Positions 1-9,199 of a DNA stretch of 64,000 nucleotides are shown piece after piece. Within the stretch, counting starts at the first letter, position 1, and each line of letters begins with the position of its first letter. A program made the position numbers and the translations under genes. This stretch comes from Clostridium estertheticum (lineage in GTDB: Bacteria > Bacillota > Clostridia > Clostridiales > Clostridiaceae). The notes under the pieces were generated by a model. That model ran no database searches, was not told where the DNA came from, and saw only the letters and a program-made list of their open reading frames with translations. Where the stretch lies: positions 2,728,001 to 2,792,000 of the forward strand of contig NZ_CP086239.1 in assembly GCF_026650985.1 (NCBI RefSeq), written 5' to 3'.

Positions 1-37
1 TAGTATCTTATTTATATATTTAAGCATACATAGCTTT

Positions 38-418
38 TTATTGTAATCTCATTTTAGTAATTTCTTTATAATAAGTAATACTTCCAGCCTCATCATCAGT
101 AATTAAACCATCTACAAGTAATATATTATCTATATCTATCATTTTGAAAGCTTTGGTTTGTTGATTATGCGCATCACAAATCTTAATGCTTAAATTTTTA
201 CCTTTTTTATCACCAGTCTTAATTAGAAATAATACATTTTCGTCTATTCCGGAAAGGTCTTTAAATGTATTAAAATCCTCACTTATTAATAATGATTTAA
301 TTACATCTTTTCTTAAGTCTTTTTTTATTATTGCTATAGTATCATCGTGTTTGATGAGATATTCTGATATAAAACCTACTAATTCTGTTTTTGATTGAAA
401 TAATTGCATGTTTGACAT
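38..418 (-). CDS. Hypothetical protein, 126 aa
   Basis: I do not recognise this family. It is a small soluble protein with no signal peptide or membrane segment, mixed charged and hydrophobic, with no cysteine cluster. The start is supported by a strong Shine-Dalgarno (AGGAGG) just upstream on the minus strand, and there is a near-consensus promoter at 468-496, so it looks like a real, separately transcribed gene. Function unknown. Confidence 0.7.
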   Translation of the reverse strand: MSNMQLFQSKTELVGFISEYLIKHDDTIAIIKKDLRKDVIKSLLISEDFNTFKDLSGIDENVLFLIKTGDKKGKNLSIKICDAHNQQTKAFKMIDIDNILLVDGLITDDEAGSITYYKEITKMRLQ

Positions 419-467
419 TTATATTACCTCCTGAATTAATAGAATAAACCATTTACTGTATATATAC

Positions 468-496
468 ATTATATTGTATTTAAATGCATATGTCAA
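468..496 (-). promoter_or_regulatory. Sigma-A-type promoter for the 126-aa gene
   Basis: On the minus strand there is a perfect -35 TTGACA (491-496) and a perfect -10 TATAAT (468-473) separated by 17 bp. It lies about 50 bp upstream of the start codon at 418. Confidence 0.75.
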
Positions 497-668
497 TAGA
501 TAACCGTAATAATTTATCAAAGTTTTAAATCGTTATATCAAGCCACTTAGAGAAATAAACATAAAAAAACTTAGTTTATAAATCAATTATTATATTTATA
601 ATAGTGCATAAATATACATATATGCGTATATTGTTTCCTTTATCTTATCTCTCTATTCTAATATATTA

Positions 669-1457
669 TCATTTATCAAATATAAATGAATTTATCACTG
701 CTAAATACTCCCTTGCAAAGCAAGTAGGAACTAGCATTGGGTGAAGCGGTGCCGGATAACCATATACCTTTAATCCTTGTCTTTGCGCTAAAAATTTAGC
801 TCTGAACATATGAAAATTATTTGTTACAACAGTTACTTCTATATTTTCTTTTTTATTTAATTTTTTTAAGATCTGCGTTGTGAACTTCATATTTTCAAAG
901 GTATTGGTTGACCTTTCTTCTTTTATAATATTATTTTTTGAGACTCCATGTTTTATTAAAAATCTTTTCATAGCTTCCGCTTCAGTAATGCTCTCACCTG
1001 ACCCTCTACCACCTGAGACTACTATTTTAACATTAGGATTAATTTCAATATATTTAAGACTTGCATAAAGTCTTTGATAAAGTGCCGTCGATGGAACTTC
1101 TCCTCTAATACCTGCACCTAAAATCATAAGATAGTCACTTTTTTCCTTATGTTTTGATACAGCTGATTGAATTATTAAACCTTCTATAATTACAACAGAA
1201 ACTAAGGCAAGTAAAAAACATATTTTCACCATGTTTTTAATCTTACCTGGTCTTATTAACATATATTCTTTCTTATTTTTTCTCTCTTTTAGTCCGAGTG
1301 TTATTAATACTATTCCAACAACTAGATAAAACCATGCAAAAGTTACTATCCCTCCAAATATTATTGTCCCTATATAATATATTTCACATACTATACCTAA
1401 AATTATATATATATAACCTTTAGTTTTTATTAATCTTCCTAGTCTTTCTATAGACAT
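669..1457 (-). CDS. DUF218 (YdcF/SanA-like) membrane protein
   Basis: 262 aa. The N-terminal ~100 residues contain three hydrophobic segments (about 15-35, 36-56 and 77-98). The rest is a DUF218 domain, recognised from the early LGAG segment (about 113-116), the VVSGGRGSGE motif and the FHMFRA segment near the C-terminus. In SanA/YdcF/ElyC proteins this domain is linked to cell-envelope integrity, but the reaction is not settled. A good ribosome site (AAGGAG) precedes the ATG. It stands alone; the next upstream genes are proBA, which have their own terminator at 1511-1548. Confidence 0.85.
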   Translation of the reverse strand: MSIERLGRLIKTKGYIYIILGIVCEIYYIGTIIFGGIVTFAWFYLVVGIVLITLGLKERKNKKEYMLIRPGKIKNMVKICFLLALVSVVIIEGLIIQSAVSKHKEKSDYLMILGAGIRGEVPSTALYQRLYASLKYIEINPNVKIVVSGGRGSGESITEAEAMKRFLIKHGVSKNNIIKEERSTNTFENMKFTTQILKKLNKKENIEVTVVTNNFHMFRAKFLAQRQGLKVYGYPAPLHPMLVPTCFAREYLAVINSFIFDK

Positions 1458-1510
1458 AATACCAGCTCCTTCTTAAAATTTTCAAAACTTACTTCATAAA
1501 ATAATCAAAA

Positions 1511-1548
1511 ATAAGATAAGCATAAATAATCACCTATACTTATCTTAT
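1511..1548 (-). terminator. Terminator after proBA
   Basis: A 10-bp perfect stem (ATAAGATAAG / CTTATCTTAT) at 1511-1520 and 1539-1548. On the minus strand it is followed by a T-rich run, just downstream of proA. Confidence 0.6.
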
Positions 1549-1587
1549 AATTAATCTATGATGTTATCTATTTAGGTTAATTGCTCT

Positions 1588-2844
1588 TTATTTTCTAACT
1601 TGGCCATCTCCATATATAAGATACTTTGTAGTTGTAAGTTGCTCAAGTCCCATTGGTCCTCTAGCATGAAGTTTTTGATTACTTATTCCTATCTCTGCTC
1701 CAAATCCAAATTCTGCACCATCTGTAAATCTTGTAGAAGCATTCACATAAACACAAGAAGCATCAACTTCCCTTAAAAATTTCTGAGAGTTCGTATAATT
1801 GTTAGTTATTATAGCCTCTGAATGTTTTGTTCCATATTTAAAAATATGATCTATTGCATCTTCTATTGTTGAGACAACCTTAATTGAAAGTATTAAATCT
1901 AAATATTCAGTAGCCCAATCTTCCTCCATCGCAGCTTTTGCACCTTCTATAATTTCGAGTCCCTTTTCACATATTCTTATTTCTACACCTAATCCATAAA
2001 GTCTTTTTGATAGTTTTGGTAAAAACTCTCTAGCAATATCTTTATGAACTAGTACTGTCTCTACCGCATTACATACCCCTGGCCTTTGAGTTTTAGCATT
2101 AACTATTATTTCTTCAGCCATTTTTAAATCAGCATCTGCATCCACATATATATGACATATACCTGATCCTGTTTCAATTACTGGTACTGTTGCATTTGCT
2201 ATAATAGCCTTTTTAAGTCCCTTTCCACCTCTTGGAATAATTACATCTACATAATCATTAAGTTTTACTAATTTATTTACTAATTCCCTGTCCACCATCT
2301 CAATAAGTTGAATACACCCTTCTGGTAGTCCTACAGTCGTGGCCGCTTTAATAATAACCTTAGCTAAAGCCATATTAGTATTTATAGCTTCTGACCCGCC
2401 CCTTAGTATTATTGAATTTCCTGCTTTTATACATAAAGCTGCTGCATCAACAGTAACATTTGGTCTTGACTCATAAATCATACCTATAACACCAAGTGGA
2501 ACCCTTACCATGGAAATATCTAAATCATTTGGTCGCTTCCACTTTTTTATACCCTCACCTATTGGATCTGGCAGAGTCGATACATTTCTAAGTCCTTCAG
2601 CCATCTTTTCAATTCTCTCCTGATTAATCATTAATCTATCAAGCATCGCAGTAGATAAATCACTTTTCTTTCCAGATTCCATATCCTTATTATTAGCTTT
2701 TATTATAGTTTCTTTGTTATCAATTAAAGATTCAGCCATATGCAAAAGTGCATTATTTTTCATAGTGGTACTAACAGTAACCATAATCCTAGATGCAGCT
2801 TTTGCATTTCTACCTATATTTATAATGTAGTTATCAAAATCCAT
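1588..2844 (-). CDS. proA: Glutamate-5-semialdehyde dehydrogenase
   Basis: 418 aa, the normal length of ProA (gamma-glutamyl phosphate reductase). It reduces gamma-glutamyl phosphate to glutamate-5-semialdehyde with NADPH, the second step of proline synthesis. The catalytic cysteine is visible in RPGVCNAVET (Cys258), and the YESRPNVT and PRGGKGL segments are typical of the family. It lies 61 nt downstream of proB on the same strand, so the two form a proBA operon ending at the 1511-1548 hairpin. Confidence 0.97.
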   Translation of the reverse strand: MDFDNYIINIGRNAKAASRIMVTVSTTMKNNALLHMAESLIDNKETIIKANNKDMESGKKSDLSTAMLDRLMINQERIEKMAEGLRNVSTLPDPIGEGIKKWKRPNDLDISMVRVPLGVIGMIYESRPNVTVDAAALCIKAGNSIILRGGSEAINTNMALAKVIIKAATTVGLPEGCIQLIEMVDRELVNKLVKLNDYVDVIIPRGGKGLKKAIIANATVPVIETGSGICHIYVDADADLKMAEEIIVNAKTQRPGVCNAVETVLVHKDIAREFLPKLSKRLYGLGVEIRICEKGLEIIEGAKAAMEEDWATEYLDLILSIKVVSTIEDAIDHIFKYGTKHSEAIITNNYTNSQKFLREVDASCVYVNASTRFTDGAEFGFGAEIGISNQKLHARGPMGLEQLTTTKYLIYGDGQVRK

Positions 2845-2905
2845 TCATACCCTCCTTTTGTCCTTTAGCTAATAGCAGTTACTAACTTCAATTTATTAAT
2901 CCGTT

Positions 2906-3724
2906 TTACTTGGTATCTTTAGTCCTAGCATTTCCTTTAAATAATGTACCTATTTCAATTCCTTCTAAAATGTCAGTAATAACATTAGGTGTAGAGCCTT
3001 CTGCTATAATCATAGCAGCATTTGCATCTACTACAATTTCTGCTGCATTAATCTTAGTTGCCATACCACCAGTTCCAAGCTCCGTTCCTGCTCCCTGAGC
3101 TGATTCCTTAATTTCATCAGTAATATTTTGTACATTATATATTATTTTCGCATCAGGATTTACCCTAGGGTTTGAATCATATAATCCATCAATATCAGAA
3201 AGTATTATAAGTAATTCTGCCCCTATTAGGTTTGTAACCATAGCCGACAGGGTATCATTATCTCCAACCATTATTTCATCAACGATTACAGCATCATTTT
3301 CATTTACCACGGGAATTACCCCTTGTGATAATAACATCAAAAATGTATTATGAGCATTTAAATGTCTCGCTTTATCACCAAAATCCTCTTTTGTCAAAAG
3401 AATTTGTGCCGTTGTTTTTCCGTACTCTGAAAAAAACTTCTCATACATGTGGATTAATATGCCTTGACCAACAGCTGCTGCCGCCTGCTTTTCTGGTATT
3501 GTTTCCGGTCTTTTTGTAAGCCCTAATTTCCCCATACCAGCTCCTATGGCTCCAGAAGTTACAAGGACTACCTCAATTCCTTTATTATGAACATCCGCGA
3601 GTTGTCTTATAAGACTTTCAATATGTTTGTAATTTAATAATCCAGTAGAATGAGTTAATGTTGAAGTTCCTACCTTCACTACAATTCTTTTTACGTTTTC
3701 TAAATATTCTTTTCTAATGTTCAT
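2906..3724 (-). CDS. proB: Glutamate 5-kinase (no PUA domain)
   Basis: 272 aa. It phosphorylates glutamate, the first step of proline synthesis. The amino-acid-kinase fold shows [10 protein letters not shown] at the N-terminus, the [10 protein letters not shown] loop, the VNENDAV segment and the GTGGMATK substrate motif. The protein ends after the kinase domain, so the C-terminal PUA domain of the ~370-aa enzymes is absent, as in many Firmicutes. I place the start at the ATG beginning MNIRKEYL: an in-frame ATG five codons earlier overlaps the GAGGAG ribosome site and is unlikely to be used. Confidence 0.95.
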   Translation of the reverse strand: MNIRKEYLENVKRIVVKVGTSTLTHSTGLLNYKHIESLIRQLADVHNKGIEVVLVTSGAIGAGMGKLGLTKRPETIPEKQAAAAVGQGILIHMYEKFFSEYGKTTAQILLTKEDFGDKARHLNAHNTFLMLLSQGVIPVVNENDAVIVDEIMVGDNDTLSAMVTNLIGAELLIILSDIDGLYDSNPRVNPDAKIIYNVQNITDEIKESAQGAGTELGTGGMATKINAAEIVVDANAAMIIAEGSTPNVITDILEGIEIGTLFKGNARTKDTK

Positions 3725-3988
3725 ACAGACACTCCTCATCTAATACTAAAACCTTACTTTATTTTTTTCTACGAATTTGCTATAATAATCTAATTTTACA
3801 CCATATAAAGATAAATTTCCATTTATATATTCCGTAACAATTGTAGTTTACCTAGACATTTTCATATGATATATTTTAATTAATAAGAATTGCTAATTTG
3901 TAAATATGTATATAATAACTTGTTTTGTTTAAGATAAAGTATAAATTCTTAAATAATCCATATAATAAATTTTCTAGGAGGTATAAAT

Positions 3989-4543
3989 ATGAATGCTATA
4001 GATTTAATGATCGAAGAACATAAACTTATAAAGAGGATGCTCGCTGTAACAAGGAAAATCTCTATTAAGGTGCTTAACAATGAAGAAGTTGATTATAATG
4101 ATTTTAATAAAGTTATTGATTTTGTACGTAATTTTGCAGATAAACATCATCATAATAAAGAAGAGGTTATTCTCTTTAAAAAAATGGGTGACGTTTTAGG
4201 AGAGCGCATAGCTAATGGTCCCATTATGGGTATGCTTGTTGAACATGATTTAGGCAGACTTTTTATAGGAAATTTGGAAACAGCTTTAATTAAATTTAAG
4301 GGTGGAGATAATGATTCCAAAGTAGATATAATTGCAAATGCTATAGGATACACTGACCTTCTTTATAGGCATATAGAAAAAGAAGATACCACCATTTATA
4401 CCTTTGCACAAAGAAAGTTAAGCAAAGAGCAACTAAGCGAAATTGACCTTGCCTGCTTTGAGGTAGAAACTGCCGCTAAAAAAAATAATCTTCAGGATAC
4501 CTATATTACCTTATTAAAAGAATTAGAATCTAAAATTGGTTAA
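3989..4543 (+). CDS. Hemerythrin-domain protein
   Basis: 184 aa, all helical. The iron-ligand pattern of a bacterial hemerythrin/DUF438-like cation-binding domain is present: an early EEHKLI, then DKHHHNKEE, VEHDLG and YRHIEKED, supplying the His and Glu residues for a di-iron site. Such proteins bind oxygen or sense or repair oxidative and nitrosative damage; the exact role here is inference. The ribosome site (AGGAGG) is strong. It stands alone. Confidence 0.9.
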   Translation: MNAIDLMIEEHKLIKRMLAVTRKISIKVLNNEEVDYNDFNKVIDFVRNFADKHHHNKEEVILFKKMGDVLGERIANGPIMGMLVEHDLGRLFIGNLETALIKFKGGDNDSKVDIIANAIGYTDLLYRHIEKEDTTIYTFAQRKLSKEQLSEIDLACFEVETAAKKNNLQDTYITLLKELESKIG

Positions 4544-4596
4544 CGTTCTTTCCGAACATAGTCAATTTATGATATAATTAATTTATTGTCAGTAGT

Positions 4597-4616
4597 CATC
4601 CCTAGAAACGGGGATG
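4597..4616 (+). other. Short stable hairpin in the leader of the 137-aa gene
   Basis: CATCCC (4597-4602) pairs with GGGATG (4611-4616) across an 8-nt loop, and GTCATCC recurs shortly after. It lies downstream of a TATAAT at about 4572 and before the gene at 4712. No U-tract follows, so it is not an intrinsic terminator. It matches no riboswitch class I know. Confidence 0.4.
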
Positions 4617-4711
4617 CAGTCATCCTAAGGAATAGATTTAATTTTTATTAACAAAATTTTAAGATGATATAAATAATGACTAAATAAAAACTGTAAAGTG
4701 AGAAGATTAAA

Positions 4712-5125
4712 ATGAGAAATGCAAAATTGGAAAGAGCAATAATTAAGATAGATAATGAAATTTCTGCTATGAACATAGCTAAGAAATACTTAACGAATTC
4801 AGAAGAAATTAATGCTGTTCAGAATACCATGAATAAAAAAAGACAGTTAATCGCTGATGATTTGTATGTTGATGATAAAAAATGTTATGAGCTATGTTGT
4901 GACTTTATAGAAGAACAACTTGATAAGGAACTAGGACAAGAGGAGCAACAAGAATTACTTGAAGTTATAAAACAAAATTTTGGAAGACAATCTCCAAATG
5001 TATCAAAAAAAAGTAATGGCCTAAATGCCTGGTTAAAAGAACTTTGTATTGAATACAAATGGGTTAAAAATGAAGAAACCGATTGGGATCTTTTGGTTAT
5101 TACTGGATTTGGATTATACGAATAA
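4712..5125 (+). CDS. Hypothetical protein, 137 aa
   Basis: Not recognised. The protein is soluble, helical and charged, with two cysteines close together (YELCCDF, about residue 70) and a tryptophan-rich end (NAWLKEL, YKWVKN, TDWDLL). The ribosome site is weak (GTGAGAAG). It is followed by a strong terminator at 5136-5172. Confidence 0.7.
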   Translation: MRNAKLERAIIKIDNEISAMNIAKKYLTNSEEINAVQNTMNKKRQLIADDLYVDDKKCYELCCDFIEEQLDKELGQEEQQELLEVIKQNFGRQSPNVSKKSNGLNAWLKELCIEYKWVKNEETDWDLLVITGFGLYE

Positions 5126-5135
5126 ACTTAATTTA

Positions 5136-5172
5136 AAACACCAAACCTTGGTAATACCAGGTTTGGTGTTTA
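5136..5172 (+). terminator. Terminator, possibly bidirectional
   Basis: A 12-bp perfect stem, AAACACCAAACC (5136-5147) with GGTTTGGTGTTT (5160-5171). It sits between the convergent 137-aa gene and the small minus-strand gene at 5190-5303. Confidence 0.85.
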
Positions 5173-5189
5173 ATTAATTTCTTATTTTT

Positions 5190-5303
5190 TTATTTACCTA
5201 CTACCGGAACATTTTTCGCATCATTCCTCTTCATTTTTTTGTTTTTATCACCTTTACTTTGAACTTCTGGTGACATAGGTCTACTCATTCCCTTTTTAGC
5301 CAT
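5190..5303 (-). CDS. Small basic protein, 37 aa
   Basis: This short gene encodes 37 residues beginning MAKKGMSRPMSPEVQ and ending VPVVGK. It is rich in Lys and Arg, with no hydrophobic segment. A perfect GGAGG ribosome site lies 7 nt before the ATG, and the frame is closed by TAA just before the convergent terminator. The strong translation signal and tight fit between neighbours support it. Function unknown. Confidence 0.65.
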   Translation of the reverse strand: MAKKGMSRPMSPEVQSKGDKNKKMKRNDAKNVPVVGK

Positions 5304-5371
5304 AATATTTCCTCCTTAAATTTATTTATTATCCTAATTACATTAATTATCTTATTTAAAAAACTTGTTTA

Positions 5372-5533
5372 CTATTTTTCTCCTCTAAAGTCATTATTGA
5401 TTTTTAAAACTTCCTCTTCATTTAGACTTGTTGATGTCATAACTTCGATAATACCACTTCCACTCTCAAGCATATTTTTTACTAACTCAACTTGCTCTTC
5501 ATGTTGACCTTTTGGTAATTTTGTTTTCTTCAT
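5372..5533 (-). CDS. Small acidic protein, 53 aa
   Basis: This short gene encodes 53 residues starting MKKTKLPKGQHEEQV and ending DFRGEK. It is acidic and amphipathic, probably helical. GAGGA sits at good spacing before the ATG. It lies 69 nt upstream of the 37-aa gene on the same strand, so the two may be co-transcribed. Function unknown. Confidence 0.65.
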   Translation of the reverse strand: MKKTKLPKGQHEEQVELVKNMLESGSGIIEVMTSTSLNEEEVLKINNDFRGEK

Positions 5534-5613
5534 AAATATTTCCTCCTCTAAAATTAAAATAAAGCATTGTAATGTTTTATTACAATACTTTATTTTTACC
5601 TAGAAGGTAATTT

Positions 5614-6165
5614 TTATTCTACTTTGTTTGGCACACTAACAGTTTTACCTTCTACCTTATTTGTTAAATTAACACTTTTATCTTCTTCTATAGCAACTTT
5701 ATATAAACTTTGTTTTTCTTTTAGCAATTCTTCAGCCACTTTTATTGCTACCTCATCACCAGATTTCTTCGCTTGCTCTAAACTAACTTTCACCAATTGA
5801 TATTCTTGTCTTGTGGCACTTAATTTATTTCCCTTTTCTAATTCTTTAATCATATCTTTTGCCAATTCATATTTTTCTTTATCTGTCATATCGTCACATC
5901 GCGCTAATCTTTCATTTTCAATTTGTAAAATTATTTCTGTTTTCTTAACATCCTCAAGGTTTAAAAATAATTTTAGATTATCTAATCCCTTGTTAATAAA
6001 ATAGAAAATGCTATCTGCTATGATTTTTGTTTCCTTATTTGCAATCTCATTTATATTTATTTCATTACTTGTACTATTAGAATTTTCAACACCTATTGCA
6101 AACACCTGTGTATTTATGCTTATTGTAAATACTATAGCTGCAACTAAAATACCTACTCTCTTCAT
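5614..6165 (-). CDS. Secreted DUF5667-like protein
   Basis: 183 aa from the ATG that follows a strong GAGGAGG site; an upstream in-frame ATG has no ribosome site. A signal peptide is clear (MKRVGILVAAIVF..., cleavage after QVFA). The mature part resembles DUF5667 proteins: a DSIFYFINKGLDNLKLFLNL segment, then IENERLA and a charged helical tail that may form coiled coil. It ends with a Val/Lys-rich repeat (NKVEGKTVSVPNKVE). It lies divergent from sigI-rsgI; DUF5667 domains often occur near sigma/anti-sigma genes, so a link is possible but unproven. Confidence 0.7.
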   Translation of the reverse strand: MKRVGILVAAIVFTISINTQVFAIGVENSNSTSNEININEIANKETKIIADSIFYFINKGLDNLKLFLNLEDVKKTEIILQIENERLARCDDMTDKEKYELAKDMIKELEKGNKLSATRQEYQLVKVSLEQAKKSGDEVAIKVAEELLKEKQSLYKVAIEEDKSVNLTNKVEGKTVSVPNKVE

Positions 6166-6361
6166 GTTAATTCCTCCTCGTATTGTTCTTATATAAATAA
6201 TAGTCATTAATTATTGTCCCATATTTTAAATTTCACTTTATATACGTTACATGATATGATTTATTAGAGGGTTTTTCCATTTTACTTAAATTGCAGTTTA
6301 TTTTTCTTTACCCTCTTAAAATTAATAATATTTACGTATAGAAATTATAAGGGGTGTACAA

Positions 6362-7111
6362 ATGAACTTAAAACTTCTTTTTCATAAAAATAAAAAAACA
6401 GTCCCGGGGTTAGATGAAGAACAAAGTTTTAATATAGATAATTTATTTATTGAAAATCGTAATAATTTTATTGAAGAAAGCAAAGGTTTTATTTATTCAA
6501 CTACAAATAAGATATGCAAAAGACATTTAAGCTGGGAGAATGATGAAGAACTTAGTATCGCACTTACTTCCTTTAATGTAGCTTGTGACAAGTATGATAA
6601 AACAAAAGGAAATTTTTATGGTTTTAGTAAAATTATTATTAAAAATTCCTTAATAGATTTTTTTAGAAAAAATGCAACATGCCCTAGTCTAATGTTTTCT
6701 AATAATGAATTTAATATAGATTATATAGATGAAAAAAATTCAATCACTAATTTTGAGATTCAAATAGAGAATGAATTTAGAGTTGATGAAATAAATTTAT
6801 TTTCTAAGGAATTATTAAAATATAAAATTAATTTTGATTCACTAATTAACTTATCCCCCTCTCACAAAGATACAAGAAATAATTTATTAAATGTTGCATT
6901 TTTATCATCTAGAGAAGAATCAATATTAAGGCATTTAAGGACAAAGAAAAGGCTACCAACTAAGGAAATAATAATACTAACTGCCTCCAACAGAAAGTTA
7001 ATAGAAAAATGGCGTATATATATAATTTCTTTAATACTAATAATTACTAATCCGGAATATGTGTATTTAAAATCCTATCTTGATATAAAAGAGGGTGACA
7101 TAAATGAATAA
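6362..7111 (+). CDS. sigI: RNA polymerase sigma factor SigI
   Basis: 249 aa, the usual size for SigI. The sigma-70 region 2 block is recognisable (NFIEESKGFIYSTT, then DEELSIALTSFN, KYDKTKGNFYGF, NSLIDFFRK). Region 4 is replaced by the SigI-specific C-terminal DNA-binding domain with SNRKLIEKWRIYI. SigI directs heat-shock or wall genes in Bacillus and cellulosome genes in some clostridia. Its stop overlaps the rsgI start by 8 nt, so the two are translationally coupled. Confidence 0.93.
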   Translation: MNLKLLFHKNKKTVPGLDEEQSFNIDNLFIENRNNFIEESKGFIYSTTNKICKRHLSWENDEELSIALTSFNVACDKYDKTKGNFYGFSKIIIKNSLIDFFRKNATCPSLMFSNNEFNIDYIDEKNSITNFEIQIENEFRVDEINLFSKELLKYKINFDSLINLSPSHKDTRNNLLNVAFLSSREESILRHLRTKKRLPTKEIIILTASNRKLIEKWRIYIISLILIITNPEYVYLKSYLDIKEGDINE

Positions 7112-8042
7112 AACAGGTATTGTGATAAATATCATTAATAAAAAAGCTGGCATTATGACTTCCAGTGGAGAATTTTTATATATAAAAATTAGCAAAGTAT
7201 TGCCCAATATAGGCGAAATTTATACAGGAAAATTATACAAGAAAAATTTATTTATTTATAAATATGTTATAAGCGTTGCATCACTGATGTTTGTGCTTGT
7301 TTCTAGCGCCTACGCGCATACCTACTATACCCCTGTTTCAACTATAATTCTTAGGATTAACCCTTCTATTTCTATTGACGCCAATAAATGGAATAAAATT
7401 ATTAATTCTAAGCCACTGAATTCTGATGGTGCCCTAATACTTAATAATATTAAGTTAAAAAATAAATCTATCGATGTCGGTCTTGGCCTTTTAGTTAAAG
7501 AAGCTAAAACTGAAAACTTTATAAACGAAAAATATGTAAGTGATAAAAAAGTTATTAATCTTGATATTAAAAGTACCAAAACCATCTCTATAGATATTTC
7601 TAACTTTGAAAATACTATAGGTAGTAATAATTTAAATGTTAAAATTAATCTATCTCCGGGCAACACTAAAAACATTGATATTATAATTAATAATAAAAAA
7701 ATAAATACTTCAACTTTAAATAACAATAGTTACAAAAGAAAAATTACAAATAACCAATCAAATATAAATATAAGCGAAAATAAGTCAGCTGAAATTAAAG
7801 ATACGTTGAAAGATAACAGCAAATCTACAACAAAAAAATATAATAAAATTAACAACGATATCAAAACTGAAAACAAAAATTCAACTAGTAATTCATCATC
7901 CATTACAAAACATGAAAATTCAAATAAAATTAAAAATAATGTGCATACATCTAAAAATAAAAACATTAAAAATGCTGATTTGCCTAGTAATACTAACATA
8001 CAAAAACATTCTAATAAAACACAAAATAGAAATAGTAACTAA
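7104..8042 (+). CDS. rsgI: Anti-sigma-I factor RsgI
   Basis: 312 aa. Residues 1-50 form the cytoplasmic RsgI_N sigma-binding domain (GIVINIINKKAGIMTSSGEF). One membrane segment follows at about 52-72, then an extracellular domain with an Asn-Pro step in LRINPSISID. In known RsgI proteins this Asn-Pro is where the extracellular domain cleaves itself. The C-terminal ~100 residues are a low-complexity Asn/Lys/Ser/Thr tail. There is no carbohydrate-binding or catalytic sensor module of the kind found in cellulolytic clostridia, so the signal is unknown. Confidence 0.93.
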   Translation: MNKTGIVINIINKKAGIMTSSGEFLYIKISKVLPNIGEIYTGKLYKKNLFIYKYVISVASLMFVLVSSAYAHTYYTPVSTIILRINPSISIDANKWNKIINSKPLNSDGALILNNIKLKNKSIDVGLGLLVKEAKTENFINEKYVSDKKVINLDIKSTKTISIDISNFENTIGSNNLNVKINLSPGNTKNIDIIINNKKINTSTLNNNSYKRKITNNQSNINISENKSAEIKDTLKDNSKSTTKKYNKINNDIKTENKNSTSNSSSITKHENSNKIKNNVHTSKNKNIKNADLPSNTNIQKHSNKTQNRNSN

Positions 8043-8161
8043 AACAAGTAAATAAATACATAAATAATAATATATAGATTATATTCTATATATTTCACAG
8101 TATTAACATTCTCTCTTTTGTGAAAGATATTAATATGTTATTGAAAAGGAGGTTTTTTAAT

Positions 8162-8341
8162 ATGCGTGAAGGATTAATACCAACGATTTTAGGTACAGTT
8201 GTAAGCGTTGCTGGTGCATCATTTTCAAAGAGTAACATGAAGAAGAAAAATATGTTTCCTATGATAGAAGCTGGTATTGTAGGATTTGGACTTGCTCACA
8301 TAGTGCTTGGAGCAATTGATCTTGTTGAACACAGAAAATAA
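8162..8341 (+). CDS. Small membrane protein, 59 aa
   Basis: Starts at the ATG after a perfect AAAGGAGG; an earlier in-frame ATG at 8120 lacks such a site. The protein begins MREGLIPTILGTVVSVAGA, continues through a short basic patch (SNMKKKN), and has a second hydrophobic stretch (MIEAGIVGFGLAHIVLGAI). It is a small two-segment or one-hairpin membrane protein of a type common in clostridia. Function unknown. Confidence 0.75.
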   Translation: MREGLIPTILGTVVSVAGASFSKSNMKKKNMFPMIEAGIVGFGLAHIVLGAIDLVEHRK

Positions 8342-8367
8342 TATTAAGATTTCAAACACTATAATCT

Positions 8368-8415
8368 AAAACAAAAGGACTGATTAAAGTTAACTTTAAT
8401 CAGTCCTTTTGTTTT
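8368..8415 (+). terminator. Very strong terminator
   Basis: A perfect 22-bp stem with a TTAA loop, flanked by A and T runs on the two sides, so it can act in either direction. Confidence 0.9.
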
Positions 8416-8546
8416 ATAATTTATTTTTTCGAATTCTATCTACTACTATACTTAGTATATACAATATATAAAGATGTAAAATCTATGTTATAATTGATGT
8501 AACATTATTGTTATATTCCGCGAAGAAATATGGGAGGGCTCATTTA

Positions 8547-9155
8547 ATGAGAATGATTTTTTTTGATACAGAAACTACTGGCATAAGACCAGGTAATATA
8601 TGTCAGCTTAGTTATATACTCGTTGATACTGACTATAAACCTACAAAAACAATAGGTAAAAATATATTTTTTACTGTAGATTATGTAGAACCATCTGCAG
8701 AGGATGTACATGGTTTTAGCGTAGATGCTTTATTTGCACTAAGCGATGGCAAAACTTTCGAAGATTCTTATGAAGGTTTTATTGAAGATTTTATAAGTGC
8801 AGACATTCTTATAGGGCACAATGTTAATTTCGATATAAAATTTTTAACTCACGAACTTGAGAATTGTGGACATACTCTAAACCCTAAACATACATTTTGT
8901 ACCATGAAGTATTATAAAGACATATGTAAACTTTTCACTTCACGTGGAGGATACAAAAATCCAAAATTAGCAGAAGCCATTAAATTTCTTGACTTAAATG
9001 AAGATCAAATAAACTTAAAAAGCAACAAGTATTTTGGAGACGCTGCAAATTTTCATGATGCTAGATTTGATACTACTGCAACATATTTACTAGTTACAGA
9101 AGGTATTAAAAAAGGTTTCATACCAAAACATTATTTCACAAATCTTGCTAAATAA
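8547..9155 (+). CDS. DEDDh 3'-5' exonuclease
   Basis: 202 aa. All three exonuclease motifs are present: ExoI FFDTETTG near the N-terminus, ExoII IGHNVNFDIKFL in the middle, and ExoIII HDARFDTTAT near the C-terminus with the DEDDh histidine. This matches the DnaQ/epsilon or RNase T-type fold; the substrate cannot be told from sequence. I start at the ATG 8 nt after GGGAGGG; an upstream in-frame extension has no ribosome site and falls outside the domain. Confidence 0.9.
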   Translation: MRMIFFDTETTGIRPGNICQLSYILVDTDYKPTKTIGKNIFFTVDYVEPSAEDVHGFSVDALFALSDGKTFEDSYEGFIEDFISADILIGHNVNFDIKFLTHELENCGHTLNPKHTFCTMKYYKDICKLFTSRGGYKNPKLAEAIKFLDLNEDQINLKSNKYFGDAANFHDARFDTTATYLLVTEGIKKGFIPKHYFTNLAK

Positions 9156-9166
9156 TTAGTGAAAAC

Positions 9167-9199
9167 TATTTGAAGAATAGAATTTCTATTCTTCAAATA
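9167..9199. terminator. Bidirectional terminator between convergent genes
   Basis: A perfect 14-bp stem (9167-9180 with 9186-9199) flanked by A and T runs. Its right arm includes the stop codon of the thioesterase gene. Confidence 0.85.

Noticed and set aside
4597-4616. Riboswitch upstream of the 137-aa gene
   Set aside because: Only one short hairpin is present and there is no conserved core of a known class; reported as a hairpin only.
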